From contig CM039124.1 of assembly GCA_022036555.1 (NCBI GenBank), positions 57,735,527 through 57,799,526 of the forward strand: a stretch of DNA of 64,000 nucleotides, written 5' to 3'. Positions 30,634-43,070 of this stretch are shown here, piece after piece. The DNA comes from Microstegium vimineum. Its lineage: Eukaryota > Streptophyta > Magnoliopsida > Poales > Poaceae. Below the pieces are notes generated by a model. The model did no database searches. It was not told where the DNA came from and was given only the letters and a program-made list of their open reading frames with translations. A program made the translations under genes and the position numbers. Numbering within the stretch: the first letter of the stretch is position 1; every line of letters begins with the position of its first letter.

Positions 30634-33125
30634 ATGGCAACAGGTTCGTCAACGCCCTCCTTGTCGGACCCTGCCCCTTCCTCTCATGCTCAGGCGTGTC
30701 CTTTCTCTGATTGATCGGTTGCGTGGGTTGCTAACTCGATCCGGCCGCCCGGCCGGGTGGTCGTCACTCCTCAGGTCGCCGTGATAGGGGTAGGGAGAGG
30801 GTGAGGGTGAGGAATCGGTCCAATTCGTGCCCGATTTCGGCCCGGTCCGGTCGGTTACGCTGCGGTGCCGCTAGGTGGCGGGTGCTTGGGGATCCTCTTG
30901 CTCCCGTGAATGTTTTGGGGCTTGGGGGGAAGCCGGAAGGGCTTTTGGTCTCGCGCCGAGCGTCTCCAGGGCTGTATACGCTACTCCGGCCTTCCGGCGA
31001 CGGAAAATTGGCGTGATTAAGAGAACTTGCTGTTAGCTAAGGCGTGAGCTTCTGCGGTTTGAAACACTGCTGTGCTTGTTGCGATCCTGTATTTATTTCA
31101 CGGACAAACGGGATATGATTATGAGCTTTAGTCTTGTGTTTGCAATGAGCTACAGCCCATCTGAATCATTTTGGCAGAGGGAAGGCCACCCTGATGGGTA
31201 CAAGGTTAGAAGTAATCTAAAACCTAGGGTCGCAAGTCTAGTGGGTGTTTTATATTATCAAAAGTCATCAATATATGCTTGACAAGCACTAGTACAAGCA
31301 TTCTGGTATTTTGGGTTTAATGGAACTATAAAGTTAGTTTTGGAAGCTTTAATTTGTGATGATGCCTTGATTCCTGCTCTTGTTCATTCAGTCCATATTT
31401 CCAGTTCCTTGAAATCCATAGTTCAATTACCTGTGCTTCTATTTATTAGTGATGGATGCGTCATCTGTGTTGTACATTACCTACACATTGACGAATCAAA
31501 AAATTGAAGTCTCACCGTGTTTGCGGGCTCTGGTTTTACATTTACACATGTTGCAAATGCAAGCAATGATCAGGCCAAATGGGCTTGAACTAGTGTTTGC
31601 TTTTTTTTTATTGCACATTCTGCATTGTAGTTTTGTTTTCTTCTCGAGGAGGATCTTTATTGGATCCCCAGTCTGTATTGTTGATTTGTTGTACCATATA
31701 GTCTTATGGATACCACTTCATGTTTCTTTTTAATGTGTGATAAGTTCCATCTTTGTTTCTGGTTGGAGGCTTAACGAAAATTTGTCCATGGACGTGATTG
31801 GCAGCTGGTAATCCACCTCCAAAACCGTGGGAACGTGCAGGAGCTTCATCTGGCCCAGTTCCTTTTAAGCCGCCCTCTGGTGGTAGCACCAGTGATGTTG
31901 TTGAAGCTTCTGGGACAGCAAAACATGGAGAAGTTGTTTCTGCTGCTGGGAACAGTGTTGCCTCCAATGTAAACAGCAACATTTCAGTGCCTGTGCCCCC
32001 AAGGCCTTGGCAGCAGCAAGGCTATGGAAATTCTTATGGGGGTAATTGATGATTTTTTTTGCATGTTACAGAAAATATTCTTGCCTCTCAAAATGTTAAC
32101 GTTTTGATAAAAATGCAGGTTATGGCTCCAATATGTATAGCTCTTACGGCGGATATGGTGGAACCTATGGAAATAACATGTATTCAGGTTATGGAGGAGG
32201 TTATGGCAGTATGTATGGTGGTTCTGGAATGTATGGTGGATCAATGTATAATAGTGGAATGGGAGGACCCTATGGTGGTTATGGTATGGGCATGAGTCCT
32301 TATAATCAGGGACCGAATTCATTTGGGCCGCCTGCGCCACCCCCTGGTTTCTGGATGTCCTTCCTACGAGTGGTAATATATGTTTATTATCAACTTACTG
32401 CTGATGTAGATGATTAGTTTCAATGGATCATCCAGACAACTGTGCATAAATAAGATCTTTTACAGTGCATTCATATCCGTGTTCAAATGCTTTCCAGAAC
32501 TTAAATTGCAGCTGTACCCTGTAGTCCCAGGCTTGCCTTGATTGTTACACACATGGTGAAGCTAACACATTTTATATTTTACCTGTATTATATTGTTATT
32601 GGAACATACATTTTTCTAATTCAAAATCAAATTCCATGTAGTAACTGCTTATCATTCACGAGCACTGCATCAGTTGATTTAAAAATATCTTTCATAGCAC
32701 TGATCATTCTCTTAACCATTTATCTTTTTTATTACAGATGCATGGTGTTGTAAATTTCTGTGGGAGGGTTAGCTTCCTTGTTAGCCAGAACACTCAGGCA
32801 TTTCACATGTTCATTACTGCACTTTTGCAGGTATCTTCCGACTAGTTCTTCTACTTTTCCTGTTGAATTTATTTTGAGTATATCTCGTGTTTCCCCTGAT
32901 GCGATGTTATTATCGCCGTAGTTATGTGATCGAGCTGGAATGCTTTATGGCGAGCTTGCAAGATTTGTTCTACGTTTGCTGGGGATCAAAACAAAACCAA
33001 AGAAGGGTGGTGTTAAGGGCGCAGGAGCTCCATCATCAGAGGGACGAGGCCAGCACTTTGTTGAGGCACCGAAAGCTAACTCCTCATGGGATAGCGTCTG
33101 GACTGAGAATGGCAAGGGGAAGTAA
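30634..33125 (+). CDS. Peroxin 13, peroxisomal membrane import protein
   Basis: Five exons (30634-30643, 31805-32041, 32119-32372, 32738-32830, 32922-33125), all with GT/AG borders and matching phases, give 265 residues. The first exon is only ten bases and supplies MAT before AGNPPPKPWERAG. The N terminus is Pro-rich; the middle is a Gly/Tyr/Met-rich repeat (YGGYGG, GSMYGGS); the C-terminal half has PPPGFWMSFLRV, a hydrophobic FCGRVSFLVSQ segment and CDRAGMLYGELARF. PEX13 sits in the peroxisomal membrane and, with PEX14, docks PEX5/PEX7 carrying matrix enzymes. As in other plant PEX13 proteins there is no SH3 domain. The frame is intact. It lies just upstream of a peroxisomal oxidase gene on the same strand. 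Confidence 0.93.
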
Positions 33126-34470
33126 GGGCCCGTTTGGGCACAGTGAGGCGCTTTTTGTGAAAGGAGGATGGGTTTGCTTGTGGAAGAGAAATCTGCCAGT
33201 TTTTGCTCGGATGCATTTCGCATTTCGATAGAAGGCAAAAACAAGTAATCCCTTACGCCCTTCGTGCTTGTCATGTTCTTCCATAGTGCACATATAGATC
33301 TGTCATGGTGGTATAGTAGTTAGTCTGCAATGAGAAATGTGAGCTGGTCGCGGCAGTACCTTTTGTACTGAAAAAAGCGGAACATAATATAGATGGCCCT
33401 TTATTTGGCGTGTTGCTAAACTAAAAGGAGTTCATTTGCAGAGTCTTGGCATATGGTGGTTCCAGGTATTAGCACCTGTTCATGGGATAAAAATACCATG
33501 GAGTTCTTTCTCTTCTCACATTTCTTTTGCCGCAGGTGATCAAACTGATCATGTGGTTCTGCGGTCAAAGAGCCTACCAGTTGAGGTAGTTTTCTGGGAT
33601 TAACTGTAACATGAAGGAAAGGCTTGGACTGACAACTGGAGAGTGTCGTGTTTTCTGCTTTTTTCATACATGGGAGGAATGGAGGATAACATAGTTGGTC
33701 GCCAATGTATACTTATTCTGGTGACTCGGGAGATTTTGCTGCGGCTGATGCAACAGTACTGTTCTTGTTGAGCACATGGTTCACCCCCTTAAGTATATAC
33801 GTTGGTTGGTGAAACTAAACAAAAATATAGTGTTGGTTATGAACTGTTTTGTCATCGTCTAAGCTTAGTCTCGTCCTTTCTTCATATATTCTGGTGTTAC
33901 TCCTCCGGTAACAGCTTCTACTGTATGTGCCAGAAGGATCTTCCTAATCTTGAGTCCGTTGTTGATCGAAAGTAGCAAAAGTAGTCTACCAAGTTGGCCG
34001 TCATCCCATCGTAAGATGAGCCAATGTGGGCAACGGTATTGCCCATACGAATCGCCACACAAGAACAAGAACGACCCCTGCCGTGGCCTTATTATCCTCC
34101 CCTGCTAAAAGCAATCTTGACTCGGTGATATTTCTTGAACAATGCCTCAACGCAGTCCCAAAAAGCAAGGTGAAAAGTTTCACTTTTCTTTTGTGTGTGT
34201 GTGTGTGACAAGTGGAAGAGATAAACCACTCCAATTCAACAAACAAAACACCAAATTTTATTTCCTGTTTTTTTTTTCTTTTGGGGTGCGTGTGCGTGTT
34301 GCTCCATTCGCTGGATGGAGCTGGTAGAGAGTGCATGGAGGAAGTGGATGAGGAAGGTGTGTAGGAGGAGGCATCATTCATCCCAACCTCCAATAGCTCA
34401 TCCGTAGCCTCTCCCGCACCCTCCCTTTCTCGGTTTCGTTTGCCAGCGTTCCGTTCCATCCCCACCCCAC
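33126..34470. other. PEX13 3' region and oxidase promoter
   Basis: PEX13 3' UTR followed by intergenic DNA; a TG dinucleotide run lies at about 34190-34206. The pyrimidine-rich stretch from about 34440 leads into the oxidase 5' UTR exon. Open frames here have no domain. Confidence 0.5.
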
Positions 34471-34479
34471 ATCCTTGTC

Positions 34480-37400
34480 TCCATGCGGAAACACCTCTCA
34501 CTACCACGGCCTGCCACTCCCTCTCGTCTTCTTCCCTTCTCCACTGCCTCCCGATCCTCCTCGTCTCGTCGGCTTCCCTAGCTAGCTAGAGGTAAGAACA
34601 AAACAAACCCATCGTCATCATCTTATTCATCGTTACATGCATGTTGTTGATTTCACGACATCGCTGTTATATGTCTCCGACTCCGCCATGTGTTTGTGTT
34701 TCGATGCTTTCACAAGCCTTGGCACGAGGGGGAAGTGTTTGTTCCATTCACCTGTGTTGACCATCAGTCTGTCTGGGATCACACCTGAGCTCTCTCAAGT
34801 TCTCTAATTAATTTGGTCGTGTTTCTCAGTTTGTTTGTATGTGAAAACTGAGGAATAAAGGGCTTGACTCCTTGAATGGTTAGTGTATGGTAGCCCAGAT
34901 AGGCTAGGATATCATATATATCAGATATACATATACTGCTAGTCTAATACTAATGGATGTTTTTGTCACCAATTTTTTTGAAAAGTAAGAATTACATTCT
35001 TTTAGGGACGGAGGTAGTATATCCCTTTGTTTGTCAGCTATTCACACACAATTAAGCTGCTGCCTAAAATCTCTCCATTTTGAGGCACCTGAACCGCTGG
35101 AAGAGTGTATATATATACACTCCTACATGCAAATTATATTCATTATCATTCCCATTTCTTGGTAAAACTAGAAATAGTTGTTTCGCCATTAGTGATACGC
35201 GACATCTTCCTTTTTTTTGTTAGAAGAAAATAGTTGTTTCACCATTACTATCTCATTAACTTAACGAGAACTCAGCTAGTTAGCCAGCATCTAGCCAAGC
35301 GAGTTAACGGGTCACATGTTTTATAGGGCATTTTAGGTTAATCTTTTCCATAATCGATTAATCATAGTGGTGGTCATTAACCATAATGTATTGCTTGAAT
35401 GAAACAATAATTTCTATTTCTTAACAATTGATGTGGAAGGTTTTTTTGTTGGTTAAATACTATTTTTTAATTAACAAAATAAGTTCTAGATCTCAAAAGG
35501 TGATGTAGACCAAATCCTTAAGATAATGGACAAATGCAATTTTATTTGTTTTCCTGATATAGTAAAAATTGGATACCCCGCAGAATTAAGGCTCACCCTT
35601 TTTAATTTGTGGGTGCAGAGCGTTGAGGCACCATGGGGGAGATCACGAACGTGATGGAGTACCAGGCGATCGCGAAGCAGAAGCTTCCCAAGATGGCCTA
35701 CGACTACTACGCGTCCGGCGCCGAGGACGAGTGGACGCTCAAGGAGAACAGGGAGGCCTTCTCCAGGATCCTGTAAGCACCCCACCAGCCAGCCCTCTCT
35801 CTCTGTCCACCACCGCATGCTACTTTTCCTTTTCCTGAATGCAATTGTTCAGAATTTTCTGCAAATTGTGTGATCGATCAGGTTCCGCCCTCGCATCCTG
35901 ATCGACGTCTCCAAGATTGATATGACCACAAGTGTGCTGGGTTTCAAGATCTCAATGCCCATTATGGTTGCCCCACTGCCATGCAGAAGATGGCTCACCC
36001 AGATGGTATTCAGTTTAATGCTTCTCTAGTTCTCTGAGCTTGCCAAAAAACCTTTACTACGTGTATGCATATAGATTGCATTTACTGACAACATTCATAG
36101 CTTTCATCATATACTCCGTATATAGTAGACAAAAGAACTAAAGCAGTACATTTCTGCATAACTGGAAGGCATAAAGCTGATGATATCTCGTATATGTTCA
36201 GGGGAGTATGCAACTGCACGGGCAGCGTCAGCAGCAGGGACTGTCATGGTATGCTTCTTGTCCTAATAACGTCACATTGCCAATGAACAATAACCAAATA
36301 AAAAAAAAAGTTACTGTAAATGCATACCAAGTTGGACAGATCCTGAACACCCCTTCTCTTTCAGACACTGTCGTCATGGGCAACTTCAAGCGTCGAGGAG
36401 GTCGCCTCCACCGGACCAGGAATCCGTTTCTTCCAGCTATATGTAAGCGTGCATGTCACCCACACTAGTCCTGACATCAGAGTGCGTAGTGTGTGCTGCT
36501 GTATCTTCTAGTCGTTGTGCTGTGATGGGTTTTTTCGCAAAGCGTAGGTGTACAAGGACAGGAAAGTGGTGGAGCAGCTGGTGCGAAGGGCCGAGAAGGC
36601 TGGGTTCAAGGCGATCGCGCTCACCGTGGACACCCCGCGCCTGGGCCGCCGTGAAGCCGACATCAAGAACAGGTCGGCTCTTGCTCTTGGCTGTCCATCC
36701 TTGTCATGAATGCCAGACGACAAAGATGATCTAGACATGGGCCTTGTTGCGATACGAATACGATGCAGGTTCGTTCTGCCGCCGTTCCTGAAGCTCAAGA
36801 ACTTCGAGGGCCTGGACCTTGGCAAGATGGACCAGGTTCGTGTCACTGTCAGCTCCTTTAGAGTTGTTTGCAGACTACTGGTTGTTTGTTTCTGTCCAAC
36901 TCTTCGTCGCCTGCGTCCTGAAGTCTTACGATGTTGCAGGCCAATGACTCCGGGCTGGCATCCTACGTTGCTGGACAGATCGACCGCACCCTGAGCTGGA
37001 AGGTATGCTTTGTTCGTCGCCGCCGCTGCCGCCGTCGTGGCGTCATCGCATCCTGCAGCATCATGATCTTGGCTTGCTTTGGTGTAGTAGTATATATCTT
37101 GAGAGATGTGTTGGTGTTGTGATGAATGCGCATGTAGGATGTCAAGTGGTTGCAGAGCATCACCTCGCTGCCGATCCTGCTCAAGGGAGTCGTCACTGCG
37201 GAGGACGGTACGCTTCTTCCTTCATCTTGGATCTCTCTCTCTCTCTCTTTCCTTCGATCAGAACGTGGACTGACCTGACGTCGTCGCCGGTGGGACTGCA
37301 ACACTGGGCAACGCAATGCAGCGAGGCTGGCCGTGCACTCGGGCGCGGCGGGCATCATCGTGTCGAACCACGGCGCGCGGCAGCTGGACTACGTGCCGGC

Positions 37401-37845
37401 CACCATAAGCGCGCTGGAGGAGGTGGTGAAGGCCGCGCAGGGGCGCATCCCGGTGTACCTGGACGGCGGCGTCCGCCGCGGCACCGACGTGTTCAAGGCG
37501 CTCGCCCTGGGAGCCGCCGCCGTCTTCGTAAGTGCTGCCCGCACCCATGCACCCGGACCACCACACACACCAGCTCAGTTTCAGTCCCACATGAAATGAA
37601 TGCCGCCGTACGTGCGCTTATTATCTGCTCTGTGTTTGGTCTCCGTCCATCCAATCCAGGTCGGGAGGCCGGTGGTGTTCGCGCTGGCGGCGGAGGGCGA
37701 GGCGGGCGTCCGGAATGTGCTCCGGATGCTCCGGGACGAGTTCGAGCTCACCATGGCGCTCAGCGGATGCACGACGCTGGCTGACATCAACCGCAGCCAC
37801 GTCCTCACCGAGTGCGACCGCCTTCGCCCCGCTCCCAGGTTGTGA
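34480..37845 (+). CDS. (S)-2-hydroxy-acid (glycolate) oxidase, one-base frameshift
   Basis: A non-coding first exon probably ends at 34591. Coding exons are 35633-35772, 35882-36005, 36202-36248, 36365-36442, 36548-36672, 36769-36835, 36940-37002, 37138-37207, 37322-37527 and 37660-37845. The family is clear from MGEITNVMEYQAIAKQKLPK, the YDYYASGAEDEW active-site Tyr, LTVDTPRLGRRE, PILLKGV (FMN-binding Lys), SNHGARQLDY (catalytic His and Arg) and YLDGGVRRGTD. The C terminus PRL is a plausible PTS1 peroxisome signal. The enzyme oxidises glycolate to glyoxylate with H2O2 release in photorespiration. At 35971-35974 the run after GTTG has four C where the family and later exon phases need five; all later phases fit only with one more base (368 residues). 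From remembered gene order it corresponds to rice GLO4. Confidence 0.9.
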
Positions 37846-38612
37846 GCAGACGCCTGCCCAGCGCCGCTGCCTGCCTCGCTTGTGACTGTGAATTAGTCTA
37901 CGATGACGCCGCGGTGGTCGGGGATCGGAGCTAGCTCCATCACCGGCCGCGCGTCCGATCGATAAACCCTACTTCATGGTCTAAAGAAAAAAGGATTCCA
38001 TATGGTCGGGGATCGGAAAAGTTTAGGATTCCATATGTCATACTTTCCAAATCCTATGAAAATTCAAAACAAAGGAAAATTGATAAGAAGGTCTTTGGTT
38101 CGAGCACAAGTGAAACCAAAGAATTGGACGTCACTTGGTGGCCCACAGCAGGAACGCAGCCACATGCTAATCACTCCTTTGGTAAATTTTTTTTTCATTA
38201 CTCATAGACAAGTGGGTCCATTGACAAGAAGCAAAGATCAGTAAACTAGTTGTTAGAGAAGGCTTTCTCATTCCTTGTGCATAGGGTTTTTAGCATGAGG
38301 TTGGACTGGATGCTAAAATTCCTGTGGAATTAGTGTGCACAGAGTAGATTTCCTATGAAATGTCAAACATGAATCCTACAAACCAAAGGTTAGGATAGGG
38401 AAAAATCCTTCAAAAACAGTATTCCCGTAAAAATCCTACCAACCAAAAGAGCCGTAAATTTGTATAAATCAAATTAATACCAACCGAATAGCGCCTGAGG
38501 AACGGAACCGTACCGTACCGTACGTGACGGTCGGTACACACATAGTGTAGTACCTGGGCAGGCGAGAAACAAAGCAGGGGGACTGAGTGCAGTCCACCAT
38601 AGATCACTAGTA
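37846..38612. other. Oxidase 3' region and MITE-like remnants
   Basis: The 3' UTR is followed by sequence with repeated AATCCTATGAAA/TTTCCTATG motifs and an end-like AATCCTACCAACCAAAAGAG at about 38433-38452, typical of a degraded Tourist-type MITE. No gene. Confidence 0.4.
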
Positions 38613-38878
38613 CTCCCTCCATTCCAAAGTGTAAGTCCTTCCAAGAATCTTGGAGAGTCAAAGCATTTTAAGTTTGACAAAAGATTAAGATTATAGAGAG
38701 AAACATAAATATTTATAACATCAAATAGGTATAGTATAAAAATATAACTAATAAAGAATCTATTTATACTTAGTTGATATCAAATATGTTATTATCATAT
38801 TATATAAAATTGGTCAAACTTTATAAACTTTGACTCTTTAAGATTCTTGGAATGACTTATAATTTGGGATGGAGGGAG
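38613..38878. mobile_element. Stowaway MITE
   Basis: Ends CTCCCTCCATTCCAAAGTG and AATTTGGGATGGAGGGAG with TA on both sides. 266 bp, non-coding, with long internal inverted repeats (CCAAGAATCTTGGAGAGTCA on the left against its complement on the right). Confidence 0.9.
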
Positions 38879-38880
38879 TA

Positions 38881-39153
38881 GTATTTAAGTGATGTTTGGT
38901 TCGACGATCCAAACCCCTCAACGGTTCACAACGCTAAAGGATTCGTTGTTTTTTGTTTGGATGGAGAAGCCCATAACAGATTGCGCCATGAATGGATCCG
39001 GACTAGTGAAACTCTTGTACCACTACTTTTCCAGCGCTATCTGTTCCTGTTCCAAACTCCAAATTCATCCACGAAATTAGAGCGCCAACGGCGCCGTCCT
39101 CATCCTCGAGGCCTAAGAGCCGCGCGTGATCTACATGTGCCACTCGCCCGTGT
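38881..39153. other. Flank interrupted by solo LTR
   Basis: A region starting GATGTTTGGTTCGACGATCC and becoming GC-rich; it is continuous with 39646 onwards once the solo LTR is removed. No recognisable gene, though the GC-rich part (39080-39153 plus 39646-39990) could be a gene fragment. Confidence 0.35.
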
Positions 39154-39640
39154 TGTCGACGAAATATGCGTCGCAGTTTACCTAGGGGGTACCCTACGGT
39201 AGTAGATTGTAGGTGGAGGTGTGGCGACAACGATCAAGCGTAACACAGAGAGCGTAGACACGGCGATTTATACAGGTTCAGGCCGGCAAATCGCCATAAC
39301 ACCCTACGTCCTGTGTTCTGGTGGCTGGATTGATATGAGTATTAGGTTACACGTGGTGTAGATGATCTAAGAGATTGTGTTTCGAGGGGGGGTCCCTGCT
39401 CGCCTTATATAGCCGGGGAGCAGGGTTACAGTTTCCCTATCATAACAGATTATGATCGGTCCCTTAAGGGAAGAGATCTGAATCTATCTCCTAGAATCTA
39501 CCTTGGCGAGCAAGGCTCTACGGAACCCCTAGCAAGCACAACGGGCTGGTCGCGTGCTGCAGGGCCTCGCGAGTTGGGCCGTCCTCTGGTCGATAGGCCC
39601 ATAAGGTCCCTAGGGATATGCCAATGTAATATCCCCAACA
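39154..39640 (-). mobile_element. Solo LTR with CGTGT TSD
   Basis: On the minus strand the 487-bp LTR starts TGTTGGGGATATTACATTGG and ends TTTCGTCGACA. It is flanked by exact CGTGT at 39149-39153 and 39641-39645. A minus-strand TATA motif (CTATATAAGG, near 39405-39415) sets the orientation. TGTTGGGGATAT-type starts are typical of cereal gypsy LTRs. No internal domain remains. Confidence 0.88.
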
Positions 39641-39645
39641 CGTGT

Positions 39646-40307
39646 CGACCCCGCCGCCGGTCGCCGCCGTCCGGCACTAGAACACGCTCTCTGGCCAAGA
39701 CGTCCTCCATGACGAGCCCAAAATCGGCCGCCATGCCAACAAGCACCTTCCAAAGCCTCCGTTTCTACGCTCTCGAGGACGCCACCCCCTGCCCAGCCAT
39801 CGCTGCTCCCATCGCCACTCCGTCGTGGCGGCAATAGCTCCCTTTGTCGAGGTGCCATCTACCATGTCCAAGCAGGTGCCTGCACGGCCCGACCTCTGGA
39901 GATTAACCCCAATGGACGCGAACCTGCGCTTGTGCCTAAGGTGCTCGACGCGGCGTCGGCCGAGGAGATGAGAACCCGCCATAGCTCGGCCAAGGAGAAG
40001 TAGTCGAGGAGTAAGAAGAAGTGCAAATGGAAATCACTTCCACTACCAAGACAAACCAAACAAATAGCGGTTTTTTCCCCATGGAACGTCTAACGCCGGT
40101 AGCTGATTCCATTACCGTGTCGGCACCATCGCCGAAGCAAACGACACGTAAGACGTATGGTTCTGACCTTGGAGAGTCGACGATTCAATAGAACTGGAAA
40201 AAAATGGCAGGCATTTTCATTTTGATGAAATAAGAAAAAAAACAAAAACTACAATTCACCGCAGACTAAAAAAGAATGGAGCCAAAAGCGATGAGAGCTC
40301 GAGAATA
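39646..40307. other. GC-rich stretch then AT-rich spacer; no supported gene
   Basis: The GC-rich part up to about 39990 has open frames on both strands (Pro/Arg/Ser- or Gly/Arg-rich) without domains. An end-like AAACCAAACAAATAG at about 40061-40075 may pair with TGTTTGGTTCG at 38894 as a degraded DNA-element terminus; weak. Confidence 0.3.
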
Positions 40308-40563
40308 CTCCCTCCGTTCCATGATAGAAGTCGCTATAGGAATCGTGTCAGTCAAACTTTATCAACTTTGAATAGATTTATAGAAAATATGTGTAACATT
40401 TACATCTCCAAACAAATTTATCATGAAAGTATATTCAACGATCTATCTAATGATACTAATTATGCATTATAAATATTAATATTTGTTATATATGATTGAT
40501 CAAAGTTAAAAACAGTTGACTTTTCGATAAGCGAAAATAACTTCTATTTTGGGACGGAAGGAG
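40308..40563. mobile_element. Stowaway MITE
   Basis: Starts CTCCCTCCGTTCCATGATAG and ends ATTTTGGGACGGAAGGAG, flanked by TA. 256 bp, AT-rich, non-coding. Confidence 0.88.
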
Positions 40564-40567
40564 TACT

Positions 40568-40600
40568 CCGTTGGCGTTTCCGTTGGCGTTTCCGTTGGGA
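40568..40600. repeat. 12-bp direct repeat beside MITE
   Basis: CCGTTGGCGTTT is repeated nearly three times in tandem immediately after the Stowaway right end. Confidence 0.8.
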
Positions 40601-40968
40601 GTCGGGACCGCCGCCCGCTAGAGTATGTGCTTGCCGCCGATTGATCGAGAGGCATCTGCATGTGCCGGGTTTACGGCAGCTAACAGGAGCCGTACTACGG
40701 CGTCGCCTGGCTAGCATATGCAATGTGTGTGATCTACTGATCTTGTGTGGGCGGATAGATACGGACGCTGATCCACGTCATCATCCAGCAGGCATGCATG
40801 CATGCATTCCCCGATAGATCCACCAGCTCGCTCCATGAATGAAGCTTATTTATTTTTTTTAAAAAAAGTAACTTACTCACAAAGTAATTAAGCTCCGTCA
40901 CGTCACGTGCGCGGTTAATTACTCTTCCAACTATGTTGGACGGCCTTCCAGGAATTCATATACATATA

Positions 40969-41203
40969 CTCCCTCCGTCCCTAAATAACTATTTTTCTCA
41001 CTTCCCGACAAACAACTATCGACAATTATATATTAAAATATATAAATATTTATGTTAAGTAATTAATATCATCGAAAAGATCTATTTATCTAGTTTTTTA
41101 ATAAATTTATTTGAAAATATAAATGTTACACGTATTTTCTATAAATTGAGTCAAACTTATGGTATGAACATCCAAAACGACACTTATTTAGGGACGGATG
41201 AAA
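40969..41203. mobile_element. Stowaway MITE
   Basis: Starts CTCCCTCCGTCCCTAAATAA and ends TTATTTAGGGACGGATGAAA with TA on both sides. 235 bp, non-coding. The right end has drifted from GGAGGGAG. Confidence 0.8.
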
Positions 41204-41434
41204 TACGGTACTTTTATTTACGGTAAAATTAGCTAGCCCGGCCGGTTGAGCTACTACTAACTCTGACAGTTATCAACAACGACAGCTGTGAAAAAAGAAT
41301 GACAAACACACGTAGCTCTCGTCTCGTCCGTGTGCGAGGGCGGCGATACGGTAACTGACAAGCGCGCATCTCTTGTGTCGGGGGTGCCGTGCCCGCCCGC
41401 CTGGATAGTGGATTCATCGTCGGATCCCTAATAA

Positions 41435-41556
41435 GGACCGTTTGGAATGCGGGATGATTTTTTTTTCTGTTCCTATACTTTTTCCTGTGAAAATAAACTG
41501 ATTCCTGTGAAATTCCTGTACGATTATTATAAAATTTCTACGTTCCAAACAAACCC
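41435..41556. mobile_element. Tourist-like MITE with TAA TSD
   Basis: Starts GGACCGTTTGGAATG and ends CGTTCCAAACAAACCC, with TAA at 41432-41434 and 41557-41559. 122 bp, non-coding. Confidence 0.75.
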
Positions 41557-42788
41557 TAAATCAACACTACGGGACAAGAGCACACTGACCCGGCGGCTTT
41601 CATTTCACTCATGTTGATCCGAACAGAATGAAATAAAATAAAATCTACAAATAATCAGTCGCTGCTGCATCCGTCTTGGATGGACACGGCACGGCAGACA
41701 CAACAAATCGGTCGCGTCCACCCACCGTTCGTTCCTTGGCTCGTTGCAGCAAGTGGTAGACGGGACGGCGGTGACCCTCGCTTATTACACACACGTGAGC
41801 TACGCCTCGCCGTACGTATCATGCATCCGTATCGCCGGTGCCACTGCGGCGCTGTCCTTGCCCCTGCCGACACAAACAAACAGCCCTGTTCGCTTGGGTA
41901 ACAGCCACTAAAATAATTTTTTTTATAATAAAACAGTAAAAACAAAAAAACAACATCAGTCGATTTATCAACCACAGAAATAATCAGACCAAAAGAACGA
42001 AGTAGTTTACTATTTTCCTATAAGAACTGCAAAGTTCACCCCACGTCATCTCCAAAAGAATGAAAAGAATAATTAATCAAGAATAATATGTCATAGATAG
42101 ATCACTCACGAGGAGCACCTACTAGTCCACTAGTGCACAGTTTTCACGCGATGTGGGAATGTTAACCTAAAAAATAATGAGGTTGGTACTTTTCATAGAA
42201 AACCATGTAGAATGATGGGTGCGCTGCACCTATTGATGGATGATGGTTAGTCGCTACTCAGTCCAGTTCACCAGCAAAGCTTCCCGGAGAGCACACTGAG
42301 ATTTTTTTTTTGTTTATTTTGAATTGTCAAACGCAGTTATGATTAGAACTTTTGGTGTTACAAATATTTACCAAACATGGTAAAAGTATACTGTTAGAGA
42401 CTATTTTGTTTTGGGAAAAGGAACAATATATGTGTATCCTTTAACATATCCAAACTTTAACACATAAAGGATATTGTACTTGGTAACAAAGCTTAGAATG
42501 GACTTAACCATCAAAAAAAGAACCACCGCTCTCAAAATAACAAAGAGCGCTATCTCTGTCAAAAGAATTATAATTTTCGATTCAAATTGTATTTAAGTTT
42601 TTTTTTACTAGCCCAATTATAGAACTATACTGCCTCTAAACGTCGTGTTCGGCAGTATCAACTATAGAAACAATGAACCGAATATAGAAGACAGGAATTC
42701 TACGAGAGCCCTAAAATAAAGGAGGTGTTGAATGGAGTGGATGTGGATAGAGTTCTCAATGAAGTGTGACAACACGTCTGAGCTGGTT
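41557..42788. other. Intergenic; no supported gene
   Basis: Mixed AT-rich DNA with short open frames at 41655-41975 on both strands and no domain. Nothing else is recognised. Confidence 0.5.
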
Positions 42789-43070
42789 TGTTCGAATATA
42801 AGTGAATTGCCCACCTCTCCCCATCAGCTTAAGCTTTTGGATTGAACTGGTCGGTGCATGCAACTCAATATGGTATCAAAGCCAGAGGTCTCGAGTTCGA
42901 ATCCTGGTTAGCGCAATTAAAATAAAATAATCGTTGCTCGCTCCTATTCCACGTCTGAGGCCTGAGGGAGCCTTCACATCAGAGGGAGTGTTGGAATATA
43001 AGTGAATTGTCCACCTGTCCCCATCAGCTTAAGCTTTTGGGTTGAACTGGTCGGTGAATGCAACTCAATA
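42789..43070 (+). mobile_element. TRIM (miniature LTR retrotransposon)
   Basis: Two 82-bp direct repeats (42789-42870 and 42989-43070) start TGTTSGAATATAAGTGAATT and end GCAACTCAATA, differing at about five positions. Between them is only 118 bp: a primer-binding site TGGTATCAAAGCC directly after the left repeat, complementary to initiator-Met tRNA as in copia-type elements, and a GA-rich tract GAGGGAG directly before the right repeat. That is the layout of terminal-repeat retrotransposons in miniature. A GAGTTCGAATCCTGG motif inside resembles a tRNA B-box. The flanks TGGTT/TAGTT are an imperfect TSD. Confidence 0.82.

Noticed and set aside
34001..34507. 168-codon minus-strand frame upstream of the oxidase
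   Set aside because: Runs through the oxidase promoter and leader; no domain, Ser/Thr low-complexity.
42871..42935. Possible tRNA gene (GAGTTCGAATCC motif)
   Set aside because: No cloverleaf arms could be matched; the motif lies between TRIM LTRs, beside the primer-binding site.
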